In this document: one piece after another, positions 1 through 11,928 of the stretch | Layout: every line of letters begins with the position of its first letter | Position numbering within the stretch: position 1 is the stretch's first letter | Source of the DNA: Antedon mediterranea | Taxonomy: Eukaryota; Echinodermata; Crinoidea; Comatulida; Antedonidae | Assembly: GCF_964355755.1 (NCBI RefSeq) | Contig: NC_092675.1 | Span: 21,714,912 to 21,778,911 of the forward strand | Direction of reading: 5' to 3' | Length of the DNA stretch: 64,000 nucleotides | Program-made: the position numbers and the translations under genes | The notes under the pieces: generated by a model | What the model was told of the DNA's origin: nothing | The model's input: the letters and a program-made list of their open reading frames with translations, nothing else | The model's database searches: none

Positions 1-895
1 CCTTTACAACTATCCTTTTACCAGCAATTATGAGCTCCACAGTACATCATTAAATGCCCCTTTACAACTATCCTTTTACCAGCAATTATGAGTTCTATAT
101 TACGTCATCAAATGCCCCTTTAAAACTATCCTTTTACCAGCAATTATGAGCTCCACATTACATCATCAAATGCCCCTTTACAACTATCCTTTTACCAGCA
201 ATTATGAGTTCTATATTACGTCATCAAATGCCCCTTTACAACTATCCTTTTACCAGCAATTATGAGCTGCACACTACGTCATAAACTGCCCTTTGCAAAC
301 TATCCTTTACCAGTAATGTTGAGTTCTACATTACATCATCAAATGCCTCTTTACAACTATCCTTTTCCCTTTACAACTATCCTTTTACCGGCAATTATGA
401 GCTCCACACTACTTCACCAAATGACCTTTCCAACTATCCTTTACCAGTAATGATGAGTTCTACATTATGTCATCAAATGCCCCTTTACAACTATCCTTTT
501 ACCAGCAATTATGAGCTCCACACTACGTCATCAAATGCCCCTTTACAACTATCCTTTTACCAGCAATTATGAGCTGCACACTACGTCATCAAATGCCCTT
601 TGCAAACTATCCTTTACCAGTAATGTTGTTCTACATTACATCATCAAATGCCCCTTTACAAACTATCCTTTACCAGCAATGATGAGTTCTACATTACGTC
701 ATAAAATTCCCCTTTACAAACTATCCTTTACCGGCAATGATGATCAGTTCTACATTATTTCATCAAATGCCCCTTTACAAACTATCCTTTACCAGTAATG
801 TTGAGTTCTACATAATACGTCATAAAATGTCCCTTTACAACTATCCTTTACCGGCAATGATGAGTTCTACTACGTCATCAAATGCCCTTTTGCAA
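1..895. repeat. 58-bp minisatellite array
   Basis: About fifteen tandem copies of a unit near 58 bp, with recurring pieces such as CCTTTACAACTATCCTTT and ACCAGCAATTATGAG. Copies differ by substitutions and small indels; after about 600 many carry AATGATGAG in place of AATTATGAG. The array runs off the left edge of the window and decays into unique sequence after about 895. Open frames inside it are periodic products of the repeat and not genes. Confidence 0.93.
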
Positions 896-1936
896 TGTTG
901 TCCTTACCACATATACATATAATGTCTTATGAATTCCAGTTTCAATCACGATCTACAAATAGAATGATGCATTCTCCAGGAAAGCCCTGGCAGACATTCT
1001 TTAGATGCGAGTCAAGTCCATTTAACTTAAGTAGAAAAAAAAACTAGTAGTATTTCTTAGAATAGAAATATCTAGTTGTCGTGTGTGCAGTTCGTTACCC
1101 TGAATCATCAGTCCAAGATACTGTAATCTGTTCTGTGACTCAATCTTCTCTCCTTCTCAGTTGAATAACACGATCTTTAAATATAATTGAAGTCAGTTAT
1201 TAACTTATAATCATTGTAACTTAACTCATTTGAAAACCTCAACCTTGTTTCTTTTTAGTTAGTTTAAATATAATACACCAAATTATGTATAAAATATTAT
1301 ACAAATAATGTCATTAAGGTGAAAATAGAACATTTCATCTTTAACAGAATGAAATGATTTGCCCCATTGCACGAATATAAACATTCATTATTTAATGTAA
1401 CAAGGCTGCCAGGTGTGTTATAATACCAAATATTTTTTTTATTTTATGTTCACAAATAGTAGCTCCCCCAGATTCTAAACAGTCTGAACCAGACCTTGTA
1501 CATAACACTGAATCAGTGCATTCTTTCTGTCAAAAACATGTTTGACAGACACGCAGCTTATTGTTTACGGCAGACGCACAGCAATCTTTGCAACAGACGA
1601 TCAAAGTATAGAACAATTAAATGTATTGTTGGAATAATCTGAATCGTTTCTGCTTGAAATATATAAATTCCTATCATTTCAGACCTTGACCGTGTTTTAT
1701 AATTGTGTGGGTTTTGTTTACATTTCATTTTTTTTTTTAAAGAGAATTCTCCTTCATGCATATATCGAGGTGACTTAACACCTACCTAATGACGTTTGAG
1801 ATTTATACCACTAATAATTGTACAAATTAGTGAATATATTTGTGCTGTATAGATGGTATTTTACTTTCCAAAAGGCATTAGTAGTAGTTGGGCTGGTGTT
1901 TGTTGTTGAATATTTGGATTACAGAATTGCATAAAA
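896..1936. other. no gene recognised
   Basis: AT-rich sequence with homopolymer runs. I see no convincing exon, RNA gene or transposon end on either strand. Confidence 0.5.
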
Positions 1937-2004
1937 ATGGAAATTATAGATATAGTTAAAGAAGTTTTAGGACAACAGTTTAATGATCTGTTTAATGGAA
2001 ATGG
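1937..2004 (+). CDS. candidate 5' coding exon of MELK
   Basis: An ATG opens 22 codons rich in acidic and hydrophobic residues (MEIIDIVKEVLGQQ and on) and meets a good splice donor, GGGTAAGAG. The exon ends with two bases of a codon (GG). The exon beginning at 13564, after a TTTTTCAG acceptor, needs exactly one base (A) to complete a codon, and its frame stays open through 21 codons into the MELK start at 13628. Joining them would add about 44 residues to the kinase N-terminus. The phase match is one chance in three, the intron would be 11.6 kb, and no MELK homologue I know has this extension. It could instead belong to another transcript. Confidence 0.35.
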
Positions 2005-2212
2005 GTAAGAGTATTTTCATTTTAGTCATCTATATAATATTTACATATGTTTCAGACTGTTAAGAGAATGGGTTAAGGTATAAAGTATTCAAGACTATAT
2101 AGTTGTAACCTTTGATTGTTCTCACTCCATACCGTCCTGAAATGCAAATTTGGGTAGTCATTGGATGCTAACAATGCTGTACGAGATTAAATCCAAATAA
2201 ATGCTGGGCTAA

Positions 2213-2300
2213 AGCTTGGTTCCCACTAGGATGCAACACAACGACATAAGCTGCAATGTTGGCTTATATCCTTATGTTGCATACTAGTGTAAACTAAGCT
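2213..2300. mobile_element. short MITE-like inverted repeat
   Basis: An 88-bp segment whose ends are imperfect inverted repeats of about 25 bp: the left begins AGCTTGGTTCCCACTAGG and the right, read on the minus strand, AGCTTAGTTTACACTAGT. The same GGTTCCCACT core recurs in a hairpin near 7527-7575. No transposase, and no clear target duplication. Confidence 0.55.
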
Positions 2301-5300
2301 ATAACAAGTTGAAAAGAAAAATTAAAGTTTATTTCCATACAGAAAAGTCTGCAAATAAAGAGTTTTTCTTATGAAATGTACCTGTGCCAGTATCCTAATA
2401 TCGGAAAGTGGGTTATCTGGTGTGGAGACCCTCTACAAAACATTACTAGGATTGAACTCTACTCACTTTCTACTGCTTATGTATAGAATCACCCAGAACA
2501 ACCCTAGAAAATGTGCTTATAATTCGTCTCAGGATTGTTCAAATGTATGTGAATGCATGTAAATTCCCAACCCAAATACTTCACATAGGGTCAATTTATT
2601 TTATGTTGAAAAAAAAATAAGTTGGTTTTTGTAACTAGGTAATTATTTCAACCTATATGCATGATCAGCCCACGGTTTATTCTCGTTTTTTTTTAAATGT
2701 CACATCAATTGATTATGTAATTCAATCACATCTGTCCTCAAAACGTTCTGGTAATTCGTTCCTAGCTGTTTATATTATAATTTAGCCTCAATGCTTTAAT
2801 AATAAATTATAATTTTAGGATTTTTTTTCACTTTATTAAGTACAGGTCAATTGTAAATAGTATATTTTCTTTAATATCAATTAATAAATCAATAAAAATA
2901 ATTTAAAATATTTCTCATAGTCAAACAACAACAATTGCACCTGCTTTGAGTACACACTGAATGACGGTCATTCATTTTGTTCATTTTAAAATTGTATATA
3001 CAGTAATTTCAAATCGTCATAGCTTCTGTTTGCAATCTTCAATCTGTTACGATTACGATTTGTTATGTAATTTTAAGACAAACCGAGAGGTTGACATTAT
3101 TACATTACATTTACTCAACTGCAGTTACTGCAGTTACTGCAGTGAATACATTATGTTGTGTACTATACTATAAACCTGTTATTCAATTATTTAAAGATTT
3201 TTTTTATTATAAACTTCTACATTGAAAGAATAAAATCATCAACATTGCGAATGTGAATAAATGACAACATAAAACAAACTGCAAAAACCATTTACTGAGA
3301 TCGTTTAGAAAAACATTTCAATTAGGTTAACATTAAAGGCAACATGCTCTAACAAACTTTCAGCTAATTGCACCCTGTAGTGTTCAGAGAATAATTAAAG
3401 TAAATAGCTATCTAGGTTCTAATTTGATTGGCTAGTTCATTCGGTGTAGACAGGTTTTAATTTGTCTACTCTGTAAACAATCAAGGTTGATAGCAGGGTA
3501 AATGGTAAGTTATTATTCTTATAACTAGGTAACATGCATGAGCTATAAACCACAGACATGAATCTCACAGCTGGCTTACCATCAGCCTGGCCGCCGCATA
3601 AGTGGGCAATGTACTTGTCTTCGTGTTTTTATGTCAGGCGTATGGATAATAAGCGTTTCTATTGAACTGCCACGGAACTAAATTCAAAGAAATATGGATT
3701 TCAACTTATATTATTTTATTTATATTTAAATGCTACCAATTGACTCCTGTTGAACCAAATAGGATATTATCTGGGAAAAACAAATGTATATGAAAACTAA
3801 ACTTCGTGGAACGGTTTAAGCTATACTTAAGAGTTTAATATTATTTGAAAAATAGTGTACTATATTATTTCTTCTTACAGATTGCAAAAACGTGTAAAGT
3901 TTTGTAAAGTATAACAGGATTAGTTTAGAATTTAGTAATGTTAAATATGAAGTAGTTGGAAATGAAAGAAAATGTAATTAAATGTATACAAGATACAGAT
4001 CAATCATATATTGATGTAAAACATTCTAATTAGAAAATACAAATATATAGAATTACATTTAAAGCTTTAGTATTTAAGTAAAATATTCAATCCCTTTGAG
4101 AGATTGTAATGATTATTGTAAATGGATGTTTCACAGAAATCAAGATTCACAGTTTCATTACAGAGTACGTGCTGGATACCACATCTGGTTATTCTCCTGT
4201 GGGGAGGAACAATAAATATTATCGTTTATTTGATCCATCACTAAATGTTTCCGTCACATTTCATTCTCTCTGGTGACAAGTTTCATGAACACGTAGCTTG
4301 GCAGTGCTAATTTCTATGTATATATATTTTGTTAACGTTTATTTAATCGTTAAAATTGATACCAGGGCATTGACATTCATTTTGAGAAAGTGTTTGACTG
4401 TAATAGAACAGCTTTTTGCCTTTTAAATTTAGTTTTAGAACCATTTTCCCCTTTTCTCCTGTTTTTATTGTTTTCAAAATGATTTGATTTATAAATGATT
4501 TAGGAATGTTATATCAGTATGATTAATTTGAATTAATCTAATGGTTTTGATAGACAAATTAAATATTAGATAGTACAGCATTGTAGACTAAATCGAAGTT
4601 GTTAAATGTCAACACTCCCACCTGCTTTATATTTTAAGATGATTAACAATTTACTAATTTTAAAAACTTGATAAAAATAAATTAGATAAAATAAATTGAA
4701 ATGTCAATTGTCTACGTTAAAGGTCATTCCATTAAAAAGGAGGACTGGTTTCCATTCAATTTACTCTTTTTTTTAAAAAAGAGACCAATAAAAATAACGA
4801 AAATACAGATGAAAAATGTCGTCAAACTACATTCTAAGTAAATGTTGAATTAAAAAAAAACATTATCATCCTGTCCTGACTATTCGGTAAGTTATCGCAA
4901 GCCACTAGCCGAGTAAAATACCACCACACGCACTAAATTACAAGTGTCATTATATCATATGTTGTTTTTCAAGTCAATATGAATTTCCAATCAAAACATA
5001 CATTCATACTGTATATCTATGGACAGGAATGTCTGTGCACGTTCACTCAAATCGAAAAGTCCCTATTAACCGAGTCGAACTGTTAATTTTACCAACCACT
5101 GCCTATTCCAAGTAAACTTACCATGGTCTTGGTTAAACCATGGAGGTATTTTAGTAATTAATACGTCCATGGTGAAACTACTGTACCATGCAACTGTTAT
5201 ATCTAAAACATGGTAAAAATGAACTGAATTATCCAAGTGTGGTGACAAAAATCGCTTTGGGTAAAGTTTACCATGGTAAAATGTATTCATTGTTAAAGTC

Positions 5301-5926
5301 CAGTGTGAACAAGGCTTTAGGAAGTCCAAAAATAGACAGGTGTACTCAAATGTTGGCAATATTAATGTGAACTAATTTTTTAATATTTTCTTGTACTTTT
5401 CCCAAATATATCAACCTCGTTTCATGATAACTCTTTACATTCTCGGTATTTCAAAAAACATTATATTAATCAATTAATCAATCAATTAGAACTTACTGAA
5501 CACTCTAGAAGTGTCATTATTGATACGTTAATTTAAAATTAATTATACTGTTGAAAGGTCATTTGCAGGTCAGACTATTAATTTCCATGACATACTCTTT
5601 ATTGAATTGGAGGTTAATATATTGCGATTTTAACGAGCAGGGGATACACAAACTGTCGGATAAAAATATGATAGTAGTGTTTGTGTTCGTGACAGCTTTA
5701 ACGATGTTTATTAGACTAATGGCGTAACGATTTGATACTTGGAAACTTCTTGACGACGCTCCCTTAGTAAATCTTGCTTAATAAATTTACAATTGTTCTC
5801 CTGAGACTAACAATCATAATGTGAGAGAATTTGATGTGCATTTCTTGATAATGTTTTATTACAGCCATCCACCCTTGGACTTAGGCCAGGGGATAGGCCC
5901 AAATAAAGGAATGCTTGTACTTCTAA
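2301..5926. other. AT-rich stretch without recognised gene
   Basis: No convincing exon or RNA gene. A cluster of CCATGG-containing palindromes lies at about 5115-5285, where TTACCATGG occurs on both strands and open frames overlap in both directions. That suggests a decayed inverted-repeat element rather than a gene. Confidence 0.45.
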
Positions 5927-6765
5927 GGCCCTGTTTCTGCTGCCAACTAAATACCGTATATTATACGGTATTTTTTGAATACCGTATATATACGGTATAT
6001 TTTTGGCAGCAGAAACTGCGCTCATAAAAAATATACCGTATTTTGTATACCGTATTTTCCCCACAAAATTTGTGGATAAAATACGGTATTTACAAATTTA
6101 TACCGTATTTTTTGTACCCGTTTCTGCTGCCAATAAAAAATACCGTATTTTTTTTTTACATGACAAAAGGTCAACATTCGTGTTTTTATTTTCTGTCGCT
6201 GTCAGCTGCTTTACACACGTGTATAGATATATTCGGCGAAAATGTGGAGCGAAGACGTCACAGTTTTACTAAATAAATGTGTGTGGGGAAGCTAAAATGT
6301 CTGGCCAACTAAAAGGTAATAAAAGGGACAACCACATTTATAAAGACATTTCTAAAAAAATAAAGCAGGAGTATGGAATAGACTTGTCTCCAAAGCAAGT
6401 AAACTCAAAGCTGAAGAGCCTGCGAAAGCAGTACACCATTGTAAAATACAATAACTCGGGGAGGGAACGAATTAATTGTCCCCATTACGATGTTTTCTGT
6501 GCTCTCACAACATCTCTATCACTAGGGCTAGGCTGTTGAAAGTGATACGTAAAATTTCCTTTATTGCGACTTTTAATTATCGATCAAATAAATGATAATA
6601 ATAATAATAATAATAATAAATGGGTAAAAAAGATGAAATTTAACACGACCACCCAAGAAGTATTATTAGCAGAAACGGGGTACTAAAAAATACGGTATAA
6701 AAAATACCGTATTTTATACCGTATTTTTATACCGTATTTTGAGCAGTTGCAGCAGAAACAGGCCC
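5927..6765 (+). mobile_element. PIF/Harbinger-type element, non-autonomous
   Basis: The terminal inverted repeats are GGCCCTGTTTCTGCTGC on the left and, on the opposite strand at the right, GGGCCTGTTTCTGCTGC. Both ends are flanked by TAA (5924-5926 and 6766-6768). A 3-bp TWA target duplication with TIRs starting GG is the PIF/Harbinger signature. The subterminal zones (5950-6150 and 6690-6760) are packed with the palindrome-forming words ATACCGTAT and ATACGGTAT. A Myb/SANT-like frame lies inside; no DDE transposase frame is visible, so mobility would depend on a transposase supplied elsewhere. Confidence 0.85.
6242..6539 (+). pseudogene. Myb/SANT-like DNA-binding protein of the Harbinger element
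   Basis: The frame starting at 6242 reads MWSEDVTVLLNKC and stops. The adjacent frame from 6279 continues with a basic segment (KGNKRDNHIYKDISKKIK, then QVNSKLKSLRKQY). Together they match the Myb/SANT-like trihelix pattern found in the second ORF of PIF/Harbinger elements: Trp, then Leu-Leu, then KR-x-IYxxI, then a third helix with Leu-Arg-Lys. The two parts are offset by one base near 6270-6280, so the copy is frameshifted, or a start at 6279 yields only the C-terminal part (86 aa). Its position between the TIRs supports the assignment. Confidence 0.6.
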
Positions 6766-7331
6766 TAACACATACATTAATACAATAATAAACAGATAAG
6801 AGAAAAGATAATATGCTGTATGGTATGCTGTTTATAGGAAAACATGCTGTGCCACGGCAGTCTCTGAATATATACTCCCCTAATTTCATTCCAGATCCCA
6901 TCAATTTGCTGGGATAAAGCAATCAATCAAATATTGCATAAGTTGAACTTCAAGTCTGATTGAATGATATATTGTGATTAAGACTCTAAAGTCCAATTTT
7001 TATAACATAAACATTTTGATCATGTTAACAATCATGCAGCGTTCTCTTGCAGTTATATGGACATAATGATCAGGTAGTAATCTTTATTTTGACGTCATTA
7101 GGATTAAACATGTAAACTAAGGACTTGAATCTACAGTAACTACAAAAACATCAACCGCTTTCAAAGTGATTTGCAAATCTGCGTTCAATATCTCCCTAAA
7201 CGAAATCTGATTCCTTTATAGGATATCCTATGAAATGCAAACATTGAATTAAACAATTTTTGTGACGTTAACATACATAATATGGATCGTCATGATTATT
7301 GTACATTTCACAATGTAATACCCCCTCAATT
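6766..7331. other. no gene recognised
   Basis: Unique AT-rich sequence between two DNA transposons. Nothing identifiable. Confidence 0.5.
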
Positions 7332-7851
7332 CAGTGGTGCAGCCAGCGATGAAATCAAGGGAGGTCAACCAATATTTGAGTATAACAATGGACTGGAAGC
7401 TTTGGCGTTCCAGGTCAATCATCTAGATCATTTGAATCCGTTTATGCATGCACAAACAACAGAAACAACTTGATCATTCACAAGAAATTAATTATTCGAA
7501 CTGTATCAACCGCTTGTGTTGCATCAACATCCTTGCGTTGCTTCCCCAGTGGGAACCAACGCAAGGATGAGATTCACCCCCGCATACTTTTTTTCTGTTA
7601 CTTTAAATTAAACTGCCCGTAGCAATGTTTGCAGCACTGTTGCATCGACTGTTCCCGCTTGTGATTATGCACTACGGCACTTTGCATTGATATGTCATTT
7701 GTTTCTATTTTGTTGATAACAAGTTGATAAAAATTGTGATTTGAAGATTCGTTGTGAAGAGGACGTTGTATTCACAATTTTTTTTTTGCTAAAAAGTTAG
7801 GGTGGGGGGGCGGGTCAGGATCCCTGTGAACCCCCACTGGCTGCGCCCCTG
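7332..7851. mobile_element. small hAT-like element with 5-bp target duplication
   Basis: The left end is CAGTGGTGCAGCCAGCG; the right end on the minus strand is CAGGGGCGCAGCCAGTG. The flanks share CAATT on both sides (7327-7331 and 7852-7856), a 5-bp target duplication. CAGNGG termini are typical of hAT elements, and a subset of hATs makes 5-bp rather than 8-bp duplications. The 520-bp body has no transposase. It contains an inner hairpin (ATCCTTGCGTTG paired with CAACGCAAGGAT, about 7528-7570). The 63-codon frame at 7282-7473 crosses the left boundary and is not a gene. Confidence 0.65.
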
Positions 7852-9555
7852 CAATTAGATGTGATTACAATAGACCTTCTTCTAAAGGTACATGTTTGGG
7901 ACCCAACAAAGTGTCCCTTAATAGAGGTATCCTTGAATTGGTCTGGATTGTAGTGGTAATTGAATTTATGGTTATATGGTGTGTATCTAAATTAATGATT
8001 TATGCAATATTTACAGACTTTTCTTTTTTTTTCTGTGATTTTATTTATTTTTTAACCTAATCTAAAGGAATTGCTTTGAACTATCTCATTGCTTAACACT
8101 CACAGTCACGTACAGATTGTGGTAGTCATGCCTGGACTATTGACGTGTCATTAATTACGTTCTAATTGTCTTCAAAGTGAGGCTTAGCCATAACAGTGAG
8201 TGCGCAATATGATTTCTCGGTATACTGATTTGTTGGTTGACATCCGCGTTTTCTCAGAAACGCTGCTATTTGTTTATGTCTGCAGGAATGTTTTCTTTGT
8301 CATTATCTATATTACCTCCTTTTTATTGTATTAGTCTAGATTGTATACATGCTTAATTGAACAGGTCAAGGAATTCATAGGTTCATAATTTATTTCCATT
8401 TCATATAACACCTGAGCGCATCATTGCCATTTAATTTCGTGCCACGTGCCATTCGGTATTAGTTCTATCGCATGATAAAAGTATTATTTAATGGTTCTAT
8501 TACACTGAACTTTATAAAAATGTTTAAAGGTCGTGTGATGCAGGTTTTCAAAAATGCCATCTTCTACTCCATGTCCAAAATCGGAGTGCTCTCCTTTTAT
8601 TTCATTATTTGTAATTACTGAGTTTTATCTATGTAAGTACCGTTACTATAGTCTATTCAATAGAGAATTCTGTACTTATATCCCAATTGATTCCGGTTTT
8701 TTGTTTATTTAAATCTATGAAAATGGAGAGATATTTATTTGTTTTTTTATTATATTTTTATGTTATGATTTAATCCTACTAAATTAAGCTTCTTAATCCT
8801 TTAATTTATTAACTTCAATACTTGACAAATTTAAAACAACATGTATCAAAAGACAATTACGTCAAGCAAAAGACAAAAAATACATAGATAAGTGTATTTT
8901 TCTGTTACCATCCTAAAATTTCATACCCATTAACTTTTATTTCAGTAAACCAATATTGATAAATATTGGATGTGATATGAATATGGAAATATGATATCTT
9001 TTTGTATAGATAGAGAAAAGGAAAAGGAATTATGACATGTTTTTGTGTATATATTGTAATATTTGAAACCTTGCATATAATGTTGGTATTAAAGTCATTA
9101 GTGGGAGGTCCATTAATTCATGACCAGTTCAATTAAGATAGATGTTTTATGATTCGTCAATCCTATGATGCATAGTAATCTATCCAGCCAATAGGACAAG
9201 AGTATTTGTAGATGCAGTCAAGCATGATGTTTAAGTCTATGATCACACAATTTTGTATTTAAGACCGGACTGCATCGACTACGTTAACAACAGAGCGAAC
9301 ACATTTGGATTTATCAAACACTGAACTTTCTTCAATATTTGTTAGCAGTAATAATTGATTTTAACAAAGGTTAAAAAGTTGTAGGTCCTACAAAGATGTT
9401 ATATCACAACCTCCTCATGAACACTGTCTTGTAAGTATTTTATCTTTTTCGTTTGTTGCTTCCAAATCATTTTATTGTATTTAATGTAAGATTGGCTTTT
9501 ATTTATATGTTGTTATATTCTGCCACTCATAGTGCAGATAAATCTAATTTTTAGG
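7852..9555. other. no gene recognised
   Basis: AT-rich unique sequence. Fragments such as AAGTGTCCCTTAATAGAGG near 7909 recur in degraded form near 10590, 26175 and 30000 and appear to be pieces of an old dispersed repeat. Confidence 0.45.
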
Positions 9556-10076
9556 GGCACAATTCTAGTGTTTCACATTCACACTTATAAAGGTACTGTC
9601 TAATAGTAGTGGCACTGCCGGAGATTGAAGATACAGTAGATACTTTATGGTGAAGATGGGCAATGCCACAGAGAAAGGTGCATATGGAAAAACTGCCAAA
9701 ATGCAGACACAGTAGGTACTTTCTGGTGATAGTGGCACTGCCACAGAGAAAGTTGCCTTTTACTGGTGGCAACACTGCCAAAATTCAGATAAAGTAGGTA
9801 CTTTCTGGTGATGTCGACACTACCACAGAGAAAGGTACATTCTACTGGTGGCGAGACTGCCAAAACGCAGATACAGTAGGTACTCTCTGGCGATGTCGAT
9901 ACTGCGACAGAGAAAGGTACATTCTACTGGTGGTGGCACTGTCAAAACTACAGATATAGATGCATTGTGGGGTGGAAAAGACAATACTTTACGTTCTATG
10001 GCTAATGGTAGTGGCACAACCAGAATGCAGATAGAGGTACTTTCTGCTGGCAATGTCACAATAGAGAAAGATACAG
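9556..10076. repeat. 76-bp minisatellite array
   Basis: Roughly seven copies of a unit near 76 bp built from GGTACTTTCTGGTGATG, ACTGCCACAGAGAAAGG and GGTGGCACTGCCAAAA. Frames are open on both strands over the same bases, as expected of a repeat whose unit length is close to a multiple of three. I treat those as artefacts. Confidence 0.88.
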
Positions 10077-11220
10077 TAGACAAATAATTTCCTCCTGCCG
10101 CATTGCACCATTTCTGTAGCAATTAGATGTAAAACTAAAAATATTAATACTTTGAAACTTTTTTAATCAAGCTTTTTATGGAAAATCCATTACTAGTAAT
10201 AATTATACCATTATTGAACTAACTTTGATGGGATCAAATACAAAATAATACATTTAAATTTAGTTAGTTGAAATAGAAATTAGTCCAGCTTTCTGTTTTA
10301 GACATTGTGGACTGAATCACAGCATACAGTAAGTATTGACCCATGGTATAGGAGGAGATAGGGTACAACATTTGGAACTACAGCTATTTAATATAAAATA
10401 GCTAAAACCCATCCTACGTTTTCATTAAAGATAACAATAATAATTTTTAAATAAAAATGATCTATTCTTAAACTGATAAAGTATACACATATAGAACCCT
10501 ATCAAGAGGATGCCTTCAGTTTAAATAGGGTGTACATTATGCCAGTTTTGAACCTTGTACAGTATTACCTCTCTTTGTTTGATAGGAAAGTGTCCCCTTG
10601 ATAGGGGTGTCCCAAAGGATGTTATTTTGTATACTGATGTGTCTTTTAGCAGTTTTTACTTGTGTTTTCAGATTTTAACTGATTTAAAATTGATTTTTTC
10701 TATGAAGAAAACGTTTTGCTCTTTATCTACCGATGGGTATTAATGCCACACACAGTGACGTAGAAAGCAATTCATATGTCTAAATATAGTTTTTGTTTTC
10801 CAATCTTGTACTGCAATTGCATGAGTTATTTATGGCTTAATTTTGTTTTGAAATATTAATATCTTTTTTAAATTGCCATTTGGATGACATAGTACAAAGT
10901 GCATTGACGTCATTTTACTATCATAAAAATAACTTTGGAGTCATTTACCGATTTTTATTTTATTTAATAAAAATGCTTTATGAGAAGAAATCCTGGATAC
11001 ATAGGGCATAGTAATTGTGATTGTGTAAAGTAATAGTTCTTCCAATAGAAATAATTTTAAATAGGTATTAATGTAATGAACATTTCCAATCTATCAGGAA
11101 TAATTATTTAATTCACATCATTTTTTTTTTTAATCTATAAATAAATGAATTTAAATAGAATAAATAAACACCAATGATTCTGAAAGATACTAGACCTAAA
11201 ACAATAAAATTATTGGTTAT

Positions 11221-11280
11221 TTGCACAAGTGGGACTCGAACACATCACTTCCAGTCTAGTGGTTATCCCATAGACCACTT
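11221..11280 (-). repeat. tRNA-derived SINE-like fragment
   Basis: On the minus strand a TGGTCTATGGGATAACC segment resembles a tRNA D-arm and A box. GTTCGAGTCCC, about 30 bases on, matches a B box. Acceptor pairing is poor and no terminator run is adjacent, so it is more likely a SINE head or tRNA relic than a working tRNA gene. Confidence 0.45.
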
Positions 11281-11856
11281 TGTTTGATCTAAAGTACTGT
11301 AGTAGAGCTTTAAAAAATAGAGAGTACTGCACCAATATTTATAGTCAATAGTTGCACAATTTTTTTTTTTACGATGACTTAATACTATAGTTTTACAGAT
11401 AGTTTTTCAATGATCGATTAGTGAAATTTCAAAAATTAAAATTTGAAATTTGTTTTCTGCTTTATCATGATGATTCACTGTCATTGTAAACATCAATATA
11501 CATTTATAATTAATTAAACAAAATTAATAAAAATGTTTCTTTACGTATTTCAAGAGATGAGTCATTATCATCAGTTTATTGATTGATTATTTTTCCATAG
11601 TTTTCTTACATTATATTGTGCATGACTCACAATAACAATGATCCAAGTACGTCATCAAGCTTTATCATCATTGTTGATAATCTTATTAATATTGATTGAT
11701 AGTAATCATAGAGATTAATTATAATTACTTACTGAGTAATTACAGGCTGATTGAATACGTTCGCGTGGCGTTATACTGTACTTTTACATCTGCATGGGCA
11801 ACTTACAATTCAAGGTTATCGGCTCACATGGAATAAGTAAACAGATATATATATTA

Positions 11857-11928
11857 GAGTTGTAGCATGGTGATTAAGATCAATTATATGGTCCTGGGTT
11901 CAAATCCTGTCACATGTCTTATGACAAA
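11857..11928 (+). repeat. tRNA-derived SINE-like fragment
   Basis: TAGCATGGTGATTA followed at tRNA spacing by GGTTCAAATCC gives A-box and B-box-like elements; the acceptor stem does not close well. An AAAAAAAA run follows. Likely a tRNA-derived repeat. Confidence 0.45.

Noticed and set aside
262-922. Several plus-strand frames reading MSSTLRHQMPLYNYPF-like peptides
   Set aside because: They are translations of the 58-bp minisatellite, with restarts in every unit and no conserved domain.
5066-5370. Antisense pair of 97- and 60-codon frames
   Set aside because: They overlap in a palindrome-rich patch with CCATGG words; no family resemblance or splice structure.
7282-7473. 63-codon frame
   Set aside because: It crosses the left terminus of the hAT-like element, so it is a chance frame.
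9551-10122. Overlapping frames on both strands
   Set aside because: Both strands are open because of the tandem repeat; neither has splice sites or a domain.
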